From NCBI GenBank assembly GCA_938004235.1, contig CALKWL010000406.1:1-14708 (forward strand): a stretch of 14,708 bases of DNA. The letters run 5' to 3'. This stretch comes from an uncultured Gammaproteobacteria bacterium (GTDB lineage: Bacteria > Pseudomonadota > Gammaproteobacteria > Halothiobacillales > Halothiobacillaceae). The notes beneath the pieces were generated by a model that saw only the letters and a list, made by a program, of their open reading frames with translations, was not told the DNA's origin and did not search any database. Positions 1-7,119 of the stretch are shown piece by piece. Each line of letters begins with the position of its first letter. The first letter of the stretch is position 1. A program made the position numbers and the translations under genes.

Positions 1-65
1 GGTGCAGTGTACCAGCAGGCTTGGTTGCGGACTTTTACTCTGGATTGCTTTGCGTGAGGTTTGGG

Positions 66-809
66 ATGAACACATTTTTAGATCGTAAGGCGTGGCGTAT
101 GTCTGCGCTGGCTTTAGGCTTGCTAGGCGCGGTTTCTGCGCCGTGGACTTTTGCCGCTGAGCCCGGCAACACGAATCATCTTGCAGGTCATGCACAGCAG
201 GGCACCCAGGTGAAATGGACGCCTGCCAGCTTGCGCGTCGCCTTGAGCGAGATGCCCGCAGGCGACGTAAGTAAGGGCAAGGTGCTGCATAACGACTTGT
301 TTTGCGCGTCTTGCCACGGCGTCGCAGGCGAAGCGCTGACCCCGAATTGGCCCTCATTGGCGGGACAGCGCGCTGAATACACCTACAAAATGCTGCTGGA
401 CTACCATTCGGGCTTGCGCAGGGAGGACGAGCGTGCAGGCGTGATGAACGCCGTGGCGGAGATGCTCTCCAAGCAGGACATGGCGGATCTGGCGGCGTTC
501 TATGCCGCCCAGTCCTTGCCGGCGGCTGCACATGCGGCGGATGCGGCGACCGCGCAGCTGATTCGGCGCGGCGAACCTTCACGTCTGGTCACTCCTTGCG
601 CTTCGTGTCACGGACTGCATGGACAGGGCGGCATTAACGAAACGCCTGCCTTGGCGGGGTTGCCTAGGGATTATTTTATTCGCACGATGCAGCATTATCG
701 TGACGGTTCGCGTCACAATGACGCGCTTCAGGCTATGCGCGCTTTTGCCAAGCCGCTGACGGATGCGGAAATTATGGCGCTGGCTGATTACTACGCACCT
801 GCGCCATAA
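66..809 (+). CDS. Di-haem cytochrome c, c4 type, exported
   Basis: Predicted periplasmic electron carrier with two class I cytochrome c domains. The 247-residue product opens with a basic stretch and a hydrophobic segment (about residues 12-29) ending TFA-AEPG, a plausible signal peptidase I site near residue 30. Two CASCH haem-binding motifs lie at residues 80-84 and 178-182, each followed by a c4-like tail with candidate axial methionines (around M126/M133 and M224). Two tandem haem domains of about 100 residues are the c4 layout, and such proteins usually pass electrons to terminal oxidases; the partner is not visible here. I chose ATG 66 because GAGG at 56-59 sits 6 bp upstream and the signal peptide then starts naturally; an in-frame TTG at 21 lacks these. 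A terminator follows, so it is the last gene of its transcript. A c5-like or thiosulfate-pathway di-haem cytochrome is less likely. Confidence 0.88.
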   Translation: MNTFLDRKAWRMSALALGLLGAVSAPWTFAAEPGNTNHLAGHAQQGTQVKWTPASLRVALSEMPAGDVSKGKVLHNDLFCASCHGVAGEALTPNWPSLAGQRAEYTYKMLLDYHSGLRREDERAGVMNAVAEMLSKQDMADLAAFYAAQSLPAAAHAADAATAQLIRRGEPSRLVTPCASCHGLHGQGGINETPALAGLPRDYFIRTMQHYRDGSRHNDALQAMRAFAKPLTDAEIMALADYYAPAP

Positions 810-820
810 ATAAGCATTGT

Positions 821-849
821 CCGGACGCTGACTATTCGCAGCGTCTTCC
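821..849 (+). other. Hairpin after the cytochrome gene
   Basis: GACGCTG (824-830) pairs with CAGCGTC (839-845) across an 8-base loop, and flanking CCG/CGG bases can extend the stem past a small bulge. It lies 14 bp after the cytochrome stop and just before the terminator. It probably protects the 3' end or helps termination. There is no T-tract, so it is not a terminator by itself. Confidence 0.5.
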
Positions 850-860
850 GGGCGCGCTTG

Positions 861-885
861 AAAAGCTCCTACGGGAGCTTTTTTT
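861..885 (+). terminator. Intrinsic terminator of the cytochrome gene
   Basis: AAAAGCTCC (861-869) and GGAGCTTTT (874-882) form a perfect 9-bp stem closed by a TACG tetraloop in a C(UACG)G context, the very stable UNCG class, followed by a run of T. The A-tract on the left arm means it could also work on the minus strand. Confidence 0.85.
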
Positions 886-891
886 GTGTGG

Positions 892-979
892 TTATGGATA
901 CGGCGCGGATCGTTTTTGAATTCAACGTGTGTTGGCAGCACAATCTCGGTTGCTTAGTCTCCGTGCGCCGTATCGATAA
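892..979. repeat. 88-bp palindromic intergenic element, copy 1
   Basis: The ends are inverted repeats of 15 bp with one mismatch: TTATGGATACGGCGC (892-906) and GCGCCGTATCGATAA (965-979). Reverse-complementing the 7032-7119 element gives an ungapped hand alignment to this one with 64 of 88 positions identical, including the conserved core TTTTTGAAT and the block GCAGCACAA/GAAGCACAA. It lies between the cytochrome terminator and mtnB. It has no coding capacity I trust. It looks like a MITE-like or REP-like mobile palindrome. Confidence 0.72.
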
Positions 980-1002
980 TTTGGAATGCCTCAGGTCTTT
1001 AC

Positions 1003-1063
1003 TCTCGGTGTTTTCAGTCGTCATTTTGACTGTGCTAGTCTTTCAAATTGCGGTTAAAAATAT
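1003..1063. repeat. Degenerate copy of the CAGAG-type repeat arm upstream of mtnB
   Basis: The 13-mer TCTCGGTGTTTTC (1003-1015) recurs exactly at 2320-2332 upstream of mtnC, and the downstream CTGTG and TTAAAAATA words recur in the same order. It therefore looks like a decayed right arm of the repeat at 2246-2353. A small hairpin, CAGTC (1015-1019) with GACTG (1028-1032), lies inside. The mtnB promoter must lie in or near this stretch, but I see no convincing -35/-10 pair; TTGACT at 1026-1031 lacks a well-spaced partner. Confidence 0.45.
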
Positions 1064-1078
1064 GGTTGAGGGTGAGCA

Positions 1079-1693
1079 TTGGATGCGCAGCAAGTGTTGT
1101 TAAGTCAAGCGTTGATCGATGCCGGGCGATTTTTCTTTTCGCGCGGTTGGGTGCCTGCAACCAGCAGTAATTTTTCCGTGCGTCTGGATGAGTCGCGTGC
1201 TCTTTTAACGGTATCCGGGCGGCATAAGGGCAGGCTCACCGAGGATGATTTCTTGCGCGTGTCGATTGACAGCGGCTTTTCGCTGGACGCGGGCAAGCGT
1301 CCATCGGCGGAAACCCTGCTGCACACCCAGCTTTACCTGCGCGATGCGGGCATCGGTTGCGTGCTGCATACGCATTCCATGCCGGCCACGGTACTTTCGC
1401 GTTTGACCGAGGGCGCTCTGTTGCTTGAAGGTTATGAGCTGGCCAAAGCGTTTCCCGGGGTGGACAGTCATGAAGCCAGCCTGACCATTCCGGTATTTGC
1501 CAACGATCAGGATATTCCGCGCCTGGCGGCGGCAGTGGAGGCCTGGGTTAATCGGCATGGATTGCCGGTGGCTTATCTGATTGAGGGGCACGGTTTGTAC
1601 ACCTGGGGCGCGACAGTGGATGACGCTGTGCGCCATGTCGAGGCGCTGGAGTTTATGCTGGAGTGCGAATTGTGGTTGCGGAGGGCAGGGTGA
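1079..1693 (+). CDS. mtnB: Methylthioribulose-1-phosphate dehydratase
   Basis: Class II aldolase-fold zinc enzyme of methionine salvage that dehydrates 5-methylthioribulose-1-phosphate to the 2,3-diketo-5-methylthiopentyl-1-phosphate intermediate. The 204-residue protein has the expected length. The zinc-binding HTH motif is at residues 98-100 and the third histidine at 171 in EGHGLY; PSAETLLH (76-82) is the conserved substrate-site segment. The start is TTG at 1079: GAGG at 1068-1071 is 7 bp upstream and the sequence then runs straight into the family N-terminus, while the nearby ATG at 1083 is out of frame. The stop codon overlaps the mtnD start (TGATG), so the two are translationally coupled. 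FucA-type aldolases share the fold, but the mtnD and mtnC neighbours make the assignment firm. Confidence 0.93.
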   Translation: MDAQQVLLSQALIDAGRFFFSRGWVPATSSNFSVRLDESRALLTVSGRHKGRLTEDDFLRVSIDSGFSLDAGKRPSAETLLHTQLYLRDAGIGCVLHTHSMPATVLSRLTEGALLLEGYELAKAFPGVDSHEASLTIPVFANDQDIPRLAAAVEAWVNRHGLPVAYLIEGHGLYTWGATVDDAVRHVEALEFMLECELWLRRAG

Positions 1694-2244
1694 TGTCTGA
1701 GCTGCGAGTCTTTACCTTGGGGCGCGTGACGCACGATCCGTTGATTGTGCGCGATCATGCGCATATTGCAGATGAACTTGCAAAGATCGGGGTGCGTTTT
1801 GAGTTTTGGGAGGCCAATCGTCCCTTGAGTGATGATGCCGATCAGGATGAGGTACTGGCCGCTTACGCGGACGATGTGGCGCGCCTAAGTGCTGAGTACG
1901 GTTTCAAGTCAGTGGACGTGGTCAGTCTGCGCCCCGATCACCCGCATAAAGAGACCATGCGCGCCAAGTTTTTAAGCGAGCACACACACGATGATTTCGA
2001 GGTACGCTTTTTTGTCGATGGTCAGGGCATGTTCTATCTGCATGTTGACGGCAAGGTCTACGCCGTGCGTTGCACTCAGGGCGACCTGATTTCCGTCCCC
2101 TCGGGCGTAACCCACTGGTTCGACATGGGCGCGCAGCCGAGCTTCAAGTGCATCCGCTTTTTTACTGTGCCTGAAGGCTGGGTTGGGCATTTCACGCAAA
2201 GCGGCGTGGATAAGTCCATTCCGACCCTGGATGAGCTGGTTTAG
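1693..2244 (+). CDS. mtnD: Acireductone dioxygenase
   Basis: Metal-dependent cupin enzyme (ARD) that cleaves the acireductone 1,2-dihydroxy-3-keto-5-methylthiopentene with O2. With Fe it gives the methionine keto-acid precursor and formate; with Ni, family members run an off-pathway reaction yielding CO. The product is 183 residues. The cupin metal ligands are visible as EHTHDDFE (H97, H99, E103) and H141 in THWFDMG. The start ATG at 1693 overlaps the mtnB stop by one base and has GAGGG at 1681-1685; an upstream in-frame ATG at 1663 lies inside mtnB and would add residues foreign to the family. It acts directly after MtnC in the pathway although it precedes mtnC in the gene order. Confidence 0.95.
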   Translation: MSELRVFTLGRVTHDPLIVRDHAHIADELAKIGVRFEFWEANRPLSDDADQDEVLAAYADDVARLSAEYGFKSVDVVSLRPDHPHKETMRAKFLSEHTHDDFEVRFFVDGQGMFYLHVDGKVYAVRCTQGDLISVPSGVTHWFDMGAQPSFKCIRFFTVPEGWVGHFTQSGVDKSIPTLDELV

Positions 2245-2245
2245 T

Positions 2246-2353
2246 TTTTTTGCCGCAGAGGACGTTGAGAGCGCAGTAAGGGGGGCAGCCTGTGGGCGAA
2301 CCCATGGCGACGTTTTTATTCTCGGTGTTTTCTGTGAGCTCTGTGGCTAAAAA
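2246..2353. repeat. CAGAG-type inverted-repeat element between mtnD and mtnC
   Basis: The arms TTTTTTGCCGCAGAG (2246-2260) and CTCTGTGGCTAAAAA (2339-2353) are inverted copies with two mismatches in 15, enclosing about 78 bp. The left arm continues as GGACGTTGAGAGCGCAG and the right arm is preceded by TCTCGGTGTTTTCTGTGAG, a degenerate continuation of the palindrome. Sequences rich in CAGAG/CTCTG words of this type recur between genes in many bacterial genomes. It fills almost the whole 122-bp mtnD-mtnC spacer, interrupting an otherwise tight operon, and could fold into a long RNA hairpin affecting mtnC expression. Confidence 0.6.
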
Positions 2354-2366
2354 TAGGATTCAAAGC

Positions 2367-3071
2367 ATGATTAAAGCCATTGTGACCGACATTGAAGGTA
2401 CGACTTCAAGTATTGATTTTGTGCACAAGCAGCTTTTTCCATACGCGCGCCAGCATATGGCGGATTTTGTGCGTACCCATGCCGATCAGCCCGAGGTGCA
2501 TGAGCAGCTTGAGGCCGTCGGACGCGAGCTGGGTGACGATCGCCCGCCTCTGGAAGAGGCGATTGCGCACCTGATCGAGTGGATTGACGAGGATCGTAAA
2601 TTCGCCCCTCTTAAGACCTTGCAGGGTATGTTGTGGGAGCAGGGCTATCGGCAGGGTGATTTTACCGGGCATGTTTATGCTGATGCCGTGGAATTCCTGC
2701 GTTTATGGTCAGGGCGCGGCATTCATCTCTATGTGTATTCGTCTGGCTCGGTGCAGGCGCAAAAGCTGTTGTTCGCACATTCTGATGCGGGTGACCTGAC
2801 GCCGCTGTTCGCGGGGTATTTTGACACGGCGATTGGCGGCAAGCGTGAGAGCGCTTCGTATCGCTTGATTATCGACGCCTTGGGCTTGGCGGCAGACGAG
2901 GTTCTGTTCCTGTCCGATATTCCGGCGGAGCTCGCTGCGGCCAAATCGGCGGAGATGCAGGTGCTCGGGCTGGCGCGGCACGGTCAGCCGATGTCGGTTG
3001 AGGCGGCGAGCTTTGTCTGGTGTCGGAGTTTTGCCGATGTAGAGCAGATGTTGCGAGGGGATGAGGTTTAG
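2367..3071 (+). CDS. mtnC: Enolase-phosphatase E1 (acireductone synthase)
   Basis: HAD-superfamily bifunctional enzyme that enolises 2,3-diketo-5-methylthiopentyl-1-phosphate and then dephosphorylates it to the acireductone used by MtnD, replacing the separate MtnW and MtnX enzymes of Bacillus. The 234-residue product carries HAD motif I as DIEGT (D8, E10), motif II as SSGS (125-128), a conserved lysine at 159 and motif III as LSDIPAEL (182-189). ATG 2367 is chosen because family members begin M-K-A-I-V-T-D-I-E and AGGA lies at 2355-2358; an extended in-frame start at 2292 would translate the intergenic repeat. The gene converges on the haemoglobin gene with 15 bp between stops. Confidence 0.94.
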   Translation: MIKAIVTDIEGTTSSIDFVHKQLFPYARQHMADFVRTHADQPEVHEQLEAVGRELGDDRPPLEEAIAHLIEWIDEDRKFAPLKTLQGMLWEQGYRQGDFTGHVYADAVEFLRLWSGRGIHLYVYSSGSVQAQKLLFAHSDAGDLTPLFAGYFDTAIGGKRESASYRLIIDALGLAADEVLFLSDIPAELAAAKSAEMQVLGLARHGQPMSVEAASFVWCRSFADVEQMLRGDEV

Positions 3072-3086
3072 AGTCTGTTCCAATCC

Positions 3087-3482
3087 TCACCCGGGCCGAT
3101 TACGCATGTGGTCGGCCACATGCCACAGCGACTGATACAGCTCTTCGCGGAAAACCGGGTCTTCAATGGTCTGATCCAGAGCATGACGCATGCAGTGCAT
3201 CCATTGATCGCGCATGTTGCTATCTAGCGCGATTTGCATGTGCCGCATCCGCAGGCGCGGGTGACCGTGGCGCTCCATGAACAGCTGCGGTCCGCCCAGC
3301 CAGCCGGAGAGGAATTCGAACAGCTTTTGTTCGGCATCGTTTACATCGCGGTGGATCGCCAGCAGCTCGCGCACGCTGGGCAGCTCGCGCATGGCGGCGT
3401 ACATGCTAACGGTCAGGCGGCGCACCCCTGCTTCGCCGCCGATTTTGGTGTAGGGCGTGATTTGGGGAAAGTCTTGATTCAT
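3087..3482 (-). CDS. Group II truncated haemoglobin
   Basis: Small haem protein of the 2-on-2 globin family, group II (GlbO/YjbI type); members bind O2 and are linked to oxygen, NO or peroxide chemistry, but the physiological role here is unknown. In the 131 residues I see the B10 tyrosine (Y28), a CD1-region histidine (H44), the group II signature SGWLGGP (59-65), GHPRLRMRH with the proximal F8 histidine H81, and the group II G8 tryptophan W94 in RDQWMHCM. Length is typical for the group. ATG 3480-3482 on the minus strand fits the family N-terminus, though no strong ribosome-binding site is visible. It reads away from typA, sharing the 115-bp upstream gap with it, and converges on mtnC. No terminator is visible in the 15-bp convergent gap. 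Confidence 0.92.
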   Translation of the reverse strand: MNQDFPQITPYTKIGGEAGVRRLTVSMYAAMRELPSVRELLAIHRDVNDAEQKLFEFLSGWLGGPQLFMERHGHPRLRMRHMQIALDSNMRDQWMHCMRHALDQTIEDPVFREELYQSLWHVADHMRNRPG

Positions 3483-3514
3483 AGAGTCAATGTCTCATTG
3501 ATTAAATTTATGAA

Positions 3515-3543
3515 ATATCATTTTAGCGTGTAATCCGTATAAT
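3515..3543 (+). promoter_or_regulatory. Probable sigma-70 promoter of typA
   Basis: A perfect TATAAT -10 box at 3538-3543 is followed by a GC-rich discriminator (CCCGCCCC). The matching -35 position, 17 bp upstream (3515-3520, ATATCA), is poor. GC-rich discriminators are typical of growth-rate or ppGpp-sensitive promoters, which would suit a ribosome-associated GTPase; that link is inference. The leader would be roughly 48 nt and pyrimidine-rich. Confidence 0.5.
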
Positions 3544-3597
3544 CCCGCCCCAACTTAGCCGTTCCCCGCCTCTTTTTTGTTTTTTTGAGACTCTTTT

Positions 3598-5436
3598 GTG
3601 ATTAAGAACCTACGCAATATTGCCATCATCGCGCACGTTGACCACGGCAAAACCACGCTGGTTGACCAGCTTCTGAAACAATCCGGCACCTTCGGCGAGC
3701 GCGAGCAGGTCGGTGAGCGGGTGATGGACTCCAACGCCATCGAAAAAGAGCGCGGCATCACCATTCTGGCCAAGAACACCGCGATCCGCTGGACGAGCCC
3801 GCAGGGCGAGGAATACCGCATCAACATCGTTGACACCCCGGGTCACGCCGACTTCGGCGGCGAGGTGGAGCGCGTGTTGTCGATGGTGGACTCGGTGCTG
3901 CTGTTGGTAGATGCCGTCGGCGGCCCGATGCCGCAGACTCGTTTTGTAACGCAGAAGGCCTTCCAGCACGGCCTGAAGCCGATTGTGGTCATCAACAAGA
4001 TCGACCGCCCGGGTGCACGTCCGGACTGGGTGATCGACCAGGTGTTCGATCTGTTTGACAATCTTGGCGCCACCGAAGAGCAGCTTGACTTCCCCATCGT
4101 GTATGCCTCCGCGCTCAACGGCTACGCCAGCCTGGACAAGAACGTGCGCGAGGGCGATATGACCCCGCTGTACGAAGCCATCATCAAGAACGTCGCGCCG
4201 CCGGATGTTGACCCGGAAGGTCCGTTCCAGCTTCAGGTTTCCAGCCTGGATTACAACTCGTTCATGGGCGTGATCGGCGTCGGTAAAATCACGCGCGGCA
4301 AGATCAAGGCCAACTCACAGGTCAAGGTGATTGACCGCGAAGGCAATATTCGTAGCGGCCGCATGTTGCAGCTTATGGGCTTCCTGGGGCTTGAGCGCAT
4401 CGAAGTGCCGGAAGCGCAGGCGGGCGACATCATCGCCTTCTCCGGTCTCGATCCGCTGTATATTTCCGACACCGTATGCGACCCGGATAACGTCGAAATG
4501 CTGCCGCCGTTGAGTGTGGATGAGCCGACGGTGAGCATGACTTTCCAGGTCAATACCTCGCCCTTCGCCGGCAAGGAAGGCAAGTTCGTCACCAGTCGCC
4601 AGATCCGCGACCGTCTGCACAAGGAGCTGCTGCACAATGTGGCGCTGCGCGTGGAGGATATGCCCGATGCGGACAAATTCCGCGTCTCCGGCCGCGGCGA
4701 GCTGCACCTCTCCGTGCTGATCGAAAACATGCGCCGCGAAGGCTTCGAGATGGGCGTGGGGCGCCCTGAAGTCATCATTCATGAAGTCGACGGCGTCAAG
4801 CAGGAACCTTACGAGCAGCTGGTGGTGGACATCGAAGAGCAGCACCAGGGCACGATTATGGAGAAGCTCGGCATCCGTCGCGGCGACCTGAAAAACATGG
4901 AGCCGGACGGCAAAGGGCGTGTGCGTCTTGAGTACATCATCCCCTCACGCGGCCTGATCGGCTTCCGTACCGAGTTTCTGACCTCGACCCAGGGTACAGG
5001 GCTGATGTTCTCTGTGTTCGACCATTACGGCGAGTTCCGCCCGGGCACCGTCGGTCAGCGCATCAACGGCGTGTTGATCGCCAACGAAACCGGCAAAGCG
5101 TTGGGCTTTGCGATTTTCGGTCTGCAAGAGCGTGGTCGTATGTTTATCGGTCACGGCGAAGAGGTTTACGAGGGGCAGGTCATCGGTATTCACTCGCGTG
5201 ACAACGATTTGACCGTGAATGCGCTCAAGGGTAAAAAGCTGACCAACATGCGTGCTTCGGGTACGGATGAGGCGATTACCTTGGTGCCGCCGATCCGCTT
5301 CACCTTGGAGCAATCGCTGGAGTTCATCGACGATGATGAGCTGGTGGAAGTCACGCCGAAGTCCGTGCGCATTCGTAAGAAGTACCTGACTGAAAACGAG
5401 CGTAAGCGTTTTGGGCGCAGCTCGGCGAGCGAGTGA
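3598..5436 (+). CDS. typA: Ribosome-associated translational GTPase TypA/BipA
   Basis: Translation-factor GTPase of the EF-G/LepA superfamily that binds 70S ribosomes and supports 50S assembly and growth at low temperature and under stress. The 612-residue product matches the family length (about 605-615). GTPase motifs: G1 AHVDHGKTT (12-20), G2 RGITI (52-56), G3 DTPGHADFG (79-87), G4 NKID (133-136), G5 SALNG (171-175). The C-terminal BipA-specific part follows domains II, III and V. The GTG start at 3598 reproduces the MIxNLRNIAIIAHVDHG opening of the family, with a modest GAGA at 3587-3590. The gene appears monocistronic: promoter at 3515-3543, terminator at 5495-5517. Confidence 0.97.
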   Translation: MIKNLRNIAIIAHVDHGKTTLVDQLLKQSGTFGEREQVGERVMDSNAIEKERGITILAKNTAIRWTSPQGEEYRINIVDTPGHADFGGEVERVLSMVDSVLLLVDAVGGPMPQTRFVTQKAFQHGLKPIVVINKIDRPGARPDWVIDQVFDLFDNLGATEEQLDFPIVYASALNGYASLDKNVREGDMTPLYEAIIKNVAPPDVDPEGPFQLQVSSLDYNSFMGVIGVGKITRGKIKANSQVKVIDREGNIRSGRMLQLMGFLGLERIEVPEAQAGDIIAFSGLDPLYISDTVCDPDNVEMLPPLSVDEPTVSMTFQVNTSPFAGKEGKFVTSRQIRDRLHKELLHNVALRVEDMPDADKFRVSGRGELHLSVLIENMRREGFEMGVGRPEVIIHEVDGVKQEPYEQLVVDIEEQHQGTIMEKLGIRRGDLKNMEPDGKGRVRLEYIIPSRGLIGFRTEFLTSTQGTGLMFSVFDHYGEFRPGTVGQRINGVLIANETGKALGFAIFGLQERGRMFIGHGEEVYEGQVIGIHSRDNDLTVNALKGKKLTNMRASGTDEAITLVPPIRFTLEQSLEFIDDDELVEVTPKSVRIRKKYLTENERKRFGRSSASE

Positions 5437-5494
5437 TGCTTTGATCTGGCGCTCTCTCTCATGCCGGGAGAGACGTCAGGCGTGATTCGACATG

Positions 5495-5517
5495 AACCCG
5501 GTGCGTCCGGGTTTTTT
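5495..5517 (+). terminator. Intrinsic terminator after typA
   Basis: AACCCGG (5495-5501) and CCGGGTT (5507-5513) form a perfect 7-bp stem around a TGCGT loop, followed by TTTT. It sits in the 100-bp typA-ffh gap, upstream of the ffh ribosome-binding site. A weaker CTCTC/GAGAG hairpin lies just before it (about 5453-5473). Confidence 0.85.
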
Positions 5518-5536
5518 GGTTTTCTGGAGTTTGCCC

Positions 5537-6889
5537 ATGTTTGAAAATCTATCCCAGCGCCTGTCCGGCTTGCTCGACAAAATGCGTGGTCAGGGTCGCC
5601 TCACCGACGAGAATATTCAGGATGCGATGCGCGAAGTGCGCATGGCGCTTTTGGAGGCCGATGTCGCTCTGCCCGTGGTGCGCGAGTTCACCGCCAAGGT
5701 GAAGGAACGCGCTATCGGACAGGAGGTGCTGAGCAGTCTGACGCCGGGTCAGGCCTTCATCAAGATTGTGCACGATGAGCTGGTGGCGCTCATGGGGGAG
5801 GCCAATGCGGCGCTCAATCTGGCGGTGCAACCGCCAGCCGTGGTACTCATGGCAGGCTTGCAGGGCGCGGGCAAAACGACCACGGTGGGCAAGCTGGCGC
5901 GTTTGCTCAAGGAGCAGAAAAAGAAAGTGCTGGTGGTGAGTTGCGACGTGTACCGCCCGGCAGCGATCAAGCAGTTGGAAACGTTGGCCAAGCAGGTGGA
6001 TGTCGGCTTCTTTCCTTCGGATGCTCAGCAGGATCCGGTCGCGATTGCTCAGGCTGCTTTGCACGAGGCGCGTATCCGTCATATGGATGTGTTGCTGGTC
6101 GATACCGCCGGTCGTCTGCATATCGATGCGGCGATGATGGAGGAAGTGCAAAAGCTCCATGCCGCGCTCAATCCGGTGGAAACCCTGTTTGTCGTGGACA
6201 GCATGACCGGACAGGACGCAGCGAATACCGCCAAGGCTTTTAATGATGCGCTGCCGCTGACCGGCGTGATCTTGACCAAGACCGACGGTGATGCGCGCGG
6301 CGGTGCAGCGCTTTCAGTGCGCCAGATTACCGGCAAGCCGATCAAATTTCTCGGACGCGGTGAAAAGCTGGCGGCGCTAGAAGCCTTCCACCCTGAACGT
6401 GTGGCCTCGCGCATTCTGGGCATGGGCGATGTGCTCAGTCTGGTCGAAGATGTTACCAACAAGCTCGATCAGGCCAAGGCGCAGGCACTGGTGGACAAGG
6501 TCAAGTCCGGCAAGTCGTTCAATATGGAAGACTTGAAGTCGCAAATGGAGCAGATGCTCAGTATGGGCGGTGTGGCGAGTCTCATGGACAAGCTGCCCGG
6601 CGTGGGCAAGGTGCCGGAGCATGTCAAGGCGCAGGCCAATGACCGTGACGTCAAGCGCATGATTGCGCTGATTCAGTCCATGACGCCGCACGAGCGTCGT
6701 CATCCGGAAATCATCAAGGGTTCGCGCAAGCGGCGCATTGCGGCAGGAGCGGGTTTGCAGGCGCAGGATTTGAATCGTCTGCTTAAGCAACATGCCGACA
6801 TGCGCGACATGATGAAAAAGCTCTCCGGAGGAGGGATGAGCAAGTTGATGCGCGGTATGAAAGGGCGCATGCCGGGAATGCCGTTTTAA
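5537..6889 (+). CDS. ffh: Signal recognition particle protein Ffh
   Basis: SRP54 GTPase that binds 4.5S RNA and signal sequences on nascent chains and docks with FtsY for co-translational membrane targeting. The 450-residue product has the N domain (1-90), a G domain with GLQGAGKTT (107-115), DTAGRLH (189-195) and TKTDGDARGG (247-256), and a methionine-rich M domain from about residue 300 ending SGGGMSKLMRGMKGRMPG. ATG 5537 is preferred over an upstream in-frame start at 5492 because it gives the family N-terminus MFENLSxRL and has TGGAG at 5525-5529; the upstream extension would translate the terminator. In many Gammaproteobacteria ffh is close to rpsP; here a 1.6-kb repeat/IS region separates them. 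Confidence 0.97.
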   Translation: MFENLSQRLSGLLDKMRGQGRLTDENIQDAMREVRMALLEADVALPVVREFTAKVKERAIGQEVLSSLTPGQAFIKIVHDELVALMGEANAALNLAVQPPAVVLMAGLQGAGKTTTVGKLARLLKEQKKKVLVVSCDVYRPAAIKQLETLAKQVDVGFFPSDAQQDPVAIAQAALHEARIRHMDVLLVDTAGRLHIDAAMMEEVQKLHAALNPVETLFVVDSMTGQDAANTAKAFNDALPLTGVILTKTDGDARGGAALSVRQITGKPIKFLGRGEKLAALEAFHPERVASRILGMGDVLSLVEDVTNKLDQAKAQALVDKVKSGKSFNMEDLKSQMEQMLSMGGVASLMDKLPGVGKVPEHVKAQANDRDVKRMIALIQSMTPHERRHPEIIKGSRKRRIAAGAGLQAQDLNRLLKQHADMRDMMKKLSGGGMSKLMRGMKGRMPGMPF

Positions 6890-6923
6890 TTCGTTCGCTT
6901 CAGAAGGTGCATTTGGCATGACA

Positions 6924-7045
6924 ACGATTGATTCGGTCGGGTGAAATTTGAACCTGTGACCAAGGTTGGGGTCATGTCACGGATTAAAAGAGCAAGGGAA
7001 GGCCGAATCAATCGTCAATCAAATGAATAGCTTATTGATGCGGCG
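6924..7045. repeat. Dispersed intergenic repeat, copy A (after ffh)
   Basis: The segment 6934-7045 aligns without gaps to the reverse complement of 14147-14258, with 90 of 112 positions identical by hand count. Within it, ACGATTGATTCGG (6924-6936) and CCGAATCAATCGT (7003-7015) form a perfect 13-bp inverted repeat. A further TTATTGATGCGGC (7032-7044) is also the left end of the adjoining 88-bp element, so the two repeats are joined or overlap. An in-frame TAG and other stops argue against coding. Confidence 0.72.
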
Positions 7046-7119
7046 TTCTGAGACTGGCCGATCGCGTTTGTGCTTCCCGCATGCGTCGGATTCAAAAATT
7101 CTCCGTGCCGTATCAATAA
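7032..7119. repeat. 88-bp palindromic intergenic element, copy 2
   Basis: The ends TTATTGATGCGGC (7032-7044) and GCCGTATCAATAA (7107-7119) are inverted repeats with one mismatch in 13. Length is exactly 88 bp, the same as the 892-979 copy, to which its reverse complement is about 73% identical. The IS110 element begins immediately beyond its right end. Confidence 0.72.

Noticed and set aside
1026..1062. Sigma-70 promoter for mtnB using TTGACT
   Set aside because: No acceptable -10 hexamer at 16-18 bp; the A/T-rich TTAAAA is 22 bp away.
886..1078. SAM-type riboswitch upstream of the methionine-salvage genes
   Set aside because: The region is explained by two repeats and shows no conserved SAM-riboswitch core that I can identify; such leaders are also unusual in Gammaproteobacteria.
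858..1103. Plus-strand 81-codon open frame before mtnB
   Set aside because: It runs through the terminator and the 88-bp palindrome; no ribosome-binding site or protein family resemblance. A minus-strand frame here looks similar to one at 7070-7110 only because the repeat is shared.
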